DNA from: Selaginella moellendorffii
Lineage: Eukaryota; Streptophyta; Lycopodiopsida; Selaginellales; Selaginellaceae
Length of the DNA stretch: 64,000 nt
NCBI RefSeq assembly: GCF_000143415.4
Contig: NW_003314333.1
Location: forward strand, 496,001 to 560,000
Direction: 5' to 3'
Shown: in pieces, positions 62,231 through 64,000 of the stretch
Position numbering within the stretch: position 1 is the stretch's first letter
How the letters are laid out: each line of letters begins with the position of its first letter
The notes under the pieces: generated by a model
Told to the model about the DNA's origin: nothing
The model's database searches: none
What the model saw: the letters and a program-made list of their open reading frames with translations, nothing else
Program-made: the position numbers and the translations under genes

Positions 62231-62589
62231 CTTATGCACAAAAATGAATTAACATGAATTGATACTTAGATTAAGTTTTTGGATTAACTTTCAAAGCCCC
62301 TATAAAATTATAAACTGTTCAATCTTTCTTCTCCAATATTTTATTAGTAATTTCATCATTTCCCCTTCTCTTGATTATGAGCTCCTGACAATTTGAATAT
62401 TTTTATATTAGTGGGTTCTTTGGGTCCTCTTTTTTAGCTCTAGTTAGATTTTGATACTCTATGAAAGTTATATCAAACATTGGAGCAATCTAATATGGCA
62501 TTTGAGTTGTAACTATAGCAAATTATTCAATACTAACAATAGTAATTTTGTTCAAAGTTAAAGATTGGTATGCTGGAAAAGATTGATGG

Positions 62590-63822
62590 CATGTGATCTT
62601 AGGGACTCAGTCTCGGACTCGGTCTCGGACTTCATCTTGGACTCAATCTCTGACCCAACCTCAAACTCAGTCTTGGGCTCAGTCTCGAACCTGATCTTGG
62701 ATCTTGAACTCGGTCTCAGAGTCGATCTTGAACTCAATCTCGAACTTGGTTTCATCTGATGAACTCTTTATCATTCTGGTCATGGTTTCAGGGATTCTTT
62801 AGCCTACGACACCTTGGAGAGTTGGTTCCTTATAAGAACAAAAAAAGAGGCATCTTAGTGAAAAGAGATCTAATTACCTCATATAAGAAATCAATCAGTC
62901 ATATTGCATGGTGATTCAATATCTAGCTTGATTAAGGAAGACATAGAAAGATTGAGTTCAGGATCGAACCCAAGACTGAGTTTAAATATTAATATAGGTT
63001 GTGATGTGAAAACAATCGTCCCACAAAGGGGGGAAGGTTTTTGCAAAGGGTTCCAAAAGTATAATAAGGATAGTGAGGTCCAAGAAATAATTTTGAAGAA
63101 ACTCTCCAACAAATTATTTTATCCATATTTTTAACTGGATGTTAATAAACTATTAAACAATGCTTCTAAACTAACTTAATGTTGAAATTAGGGGCTTGCT
63201 GCCTTGTGTGGGAGTGAGCATGGACTCAAGTGCTACCATAGAGGCCACCCAAGTAAGCATTTAAGAGCAACTCCCACTCCTAAAAGGGAAACCAACTACA
63301 ATACTTCTAGCTCATATGAAATAGTGCCCCACTAAGTATTTTATGACTCATTAGTCCTTACTCTTTCCTAGGGGTTTAGACTTTCCCTTTGGGATGGAAT
63401 TGGGGGAGTAAGGGTACCCATACTAAGCTGTTAAGCCATGGTGTTTTCCCTTGGAGTCCTAAAGCAAGTGATGCATCCAAAGCTTAGGATTTAGAGAGTT
63501 TAATGATTAAGTTTAATTGTATAAAAGGATGTTAGAAACTTGGAGGCTTAGTGTGTTTGGATGCTTGTGTTTGCGGGGGTCTAGTCAAATCTTAAGTTCA
63601 ATCTAACTCGAGGAACGGGATTAAGAGAGAATTTAAGAATCTATGGATGGATGGCTAACACTCCATTGCTCATCTAGTGAATTTTTGAAATCAAGTAGAC
63701 CAAATAGGAGCTGGTACAATAAGTGAGAACTTTGGTGAGGGAATTTAACTAAAGCCAAGGAAGTGGTAGTTGGATAGACGAGGTAAGCTGGCAAATTAGA
63801 AAAAAGAAATTTATAGCTTACA
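62590..63822 (+). repeat. Rearranged 5' LTR of the right-edge retrotransposon
   Basis: The last 230 bp (about 63600-63822) match, inverted, the outer end of the solo LTR at 51013-51240 and end in GCTTACA. 63000-63062 matches the LTR core. The head with the tandem repeat (62590-62760) and TTTAGCCTACGACA..GGTTCCTTAT (to about 62835) lies in the opposite orientation, so the LTR is internally inverted or two LTR pieces abut. The left boundary is not defined. Confidence 0.6.
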
Positions 63823-63823
63823 A

Positions 63824-63838
63824 TTTGGTATCGAAGCC
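63824..63838 (+). promoter_or_regulatory. Primer-binding-like site of the right-edge element
   Basis: TTTGGTATCGAAGCC follows the LTR end CTTACA after one base. It differs from the TTTGGTATCAGAG type in the last bases, so a different tRNA or decay is possible. Confidence 0.6.
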
Positions 63839-63881
63839 TTTTCCTTAGTTTTAGTGAAGGATATAGGCAGATTGCTAGGAG

Positions 63882-64000
63882 ATGGCTAATGCAAGGCGTA
63901 AGAGAACTAAGGCGGAGATAGAACCTCCTTTGGAGCTAGAGTCTTCGGTCGAACAAGAAGCTATAAATGAGGAATCCTTGCATAAGGAGGACTCTAATGA
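63882..64000 (+). CDS. Start of a retrotransposon gag-like frame (partial)
   Basis: An open frame starts at the ATG at 63882, 44 bp after the primer-binding site: MANARRKRTKAEIEPP, followed by an acidic stretch. It runs open to the window edge. Position and charge pattern (basic start, then Glu-rich) fit the beginning of gag in plant Ty3/gypsy-type elements. Too short for a firm family call. Confidence 0.5.
   Translation, partial: MANARRKRTKAEIEPPLELESSVEQEAINEESLHKEDSN

Larger units (their letters stand above)
48632..62235 (-). mobile_element. Large LTR retrotransposon without coding capacity (LARD-like)
   Basis: The element is bounded by the 5-bp target duplication CTTAT (48632-48636 and 62231-62235). 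Its LTRs at 48637-49805 and 61139-62230 are direct repeats with TG..CA ends, differing by about 7 bases in the first 100 plus a deletion near 61680. A primer-binding site complementary to initiator Met-tRNA lies next to the right LTR and a polypurine tract next to the left, so the sense strand is minus. No gag or pol frame exists on either strand. After removing the nested insertions, the original element was about 7.25 kb, with about 5.0 kb of internal non-coding DNA. Movement would need enzymes from another element. Confidence 0.9.

Overview
The window is nuclear DNA of a land plant, most likely the lycophyte Selaginella moellendorffii or a close relative. The reasons are plant-specific genes (plastid G6PDH, beta-carotene hydroxylase, plastid KAS III, tonoplast dicarboxylate transporter, EXO70), very small introns (about 50-70 bp with GT..AG borders), short intergenic gaps, and a dense crop of pentatricopeptide repeat (PPR) genes made of 31-residue S-type repeats. 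The species name is an inference from style, not a database match.

Layout. 1-5.2 kb holds four minus-strand genes: a TMEM14/FAX membrane protein cut by the window edge, a P0-like plastid glucose-6-phosphate dehydrogenase, a HAD-like protein and a branched-chain aminotransferase. 5.6-8.2 kb is a hAT (DUF659) transposase-derived locus. An F-box/LRR gene follows at 8.4-9.3 kb, then 2.4 kb of AT-rich DNA with traces of an old LTR element. At 11.8-12.6 kb lies a scrambled patchwork of pieces copied from neighbouring loci. 12.7-19.6 kb holds a GRWD1-type ribosome-biogenesis WD40 gene, beta-carotene hydroxylase and the tonoplast dicarboxylate transporter, all on the minus strand.

19.7-46.7 kb is a PPR-rich block: four genes of mainly S-type repeats, one mixed P/L/S-type gene and two adjacent P-class paralogues (seven in all), plus one PPR pseudogene. 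Between them sit a P-loop ATPase, TRAPPC4, a short kinesin, EXO70, a secreted orphan, a small Cys/His protein, KAS III and a kinase fragment. The PPR proteins are expected to act on organelle RNA. The plastid enzymes (KAS III, beta-carotene hydroxylase, G6PDH-like) are unlinked functionally; nothing suggests a metabolic cluster.

47.5-48.4 kb carries an AT-rich, intronless gene for a secreted protein with bulb-lectin motifs. From 48.6 kb to the end the window is nested LTR retrotransposons. A 13.6 kb element without coding capacity (LARD-like, target duplication CTTAT, LTRs of 1169 and 1092 bp, sense on the minus strand) is itself interrupted by a solo LTR (target duplication ACAAT) and by a 5.2 kb lopsided LTR element (target duplication GAATC). 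The long LTR-like arm of the latter is packed with short perfect stem-loops. At the right edge the 5' LTR, primer-binding site and gag start of another element run out of the window.
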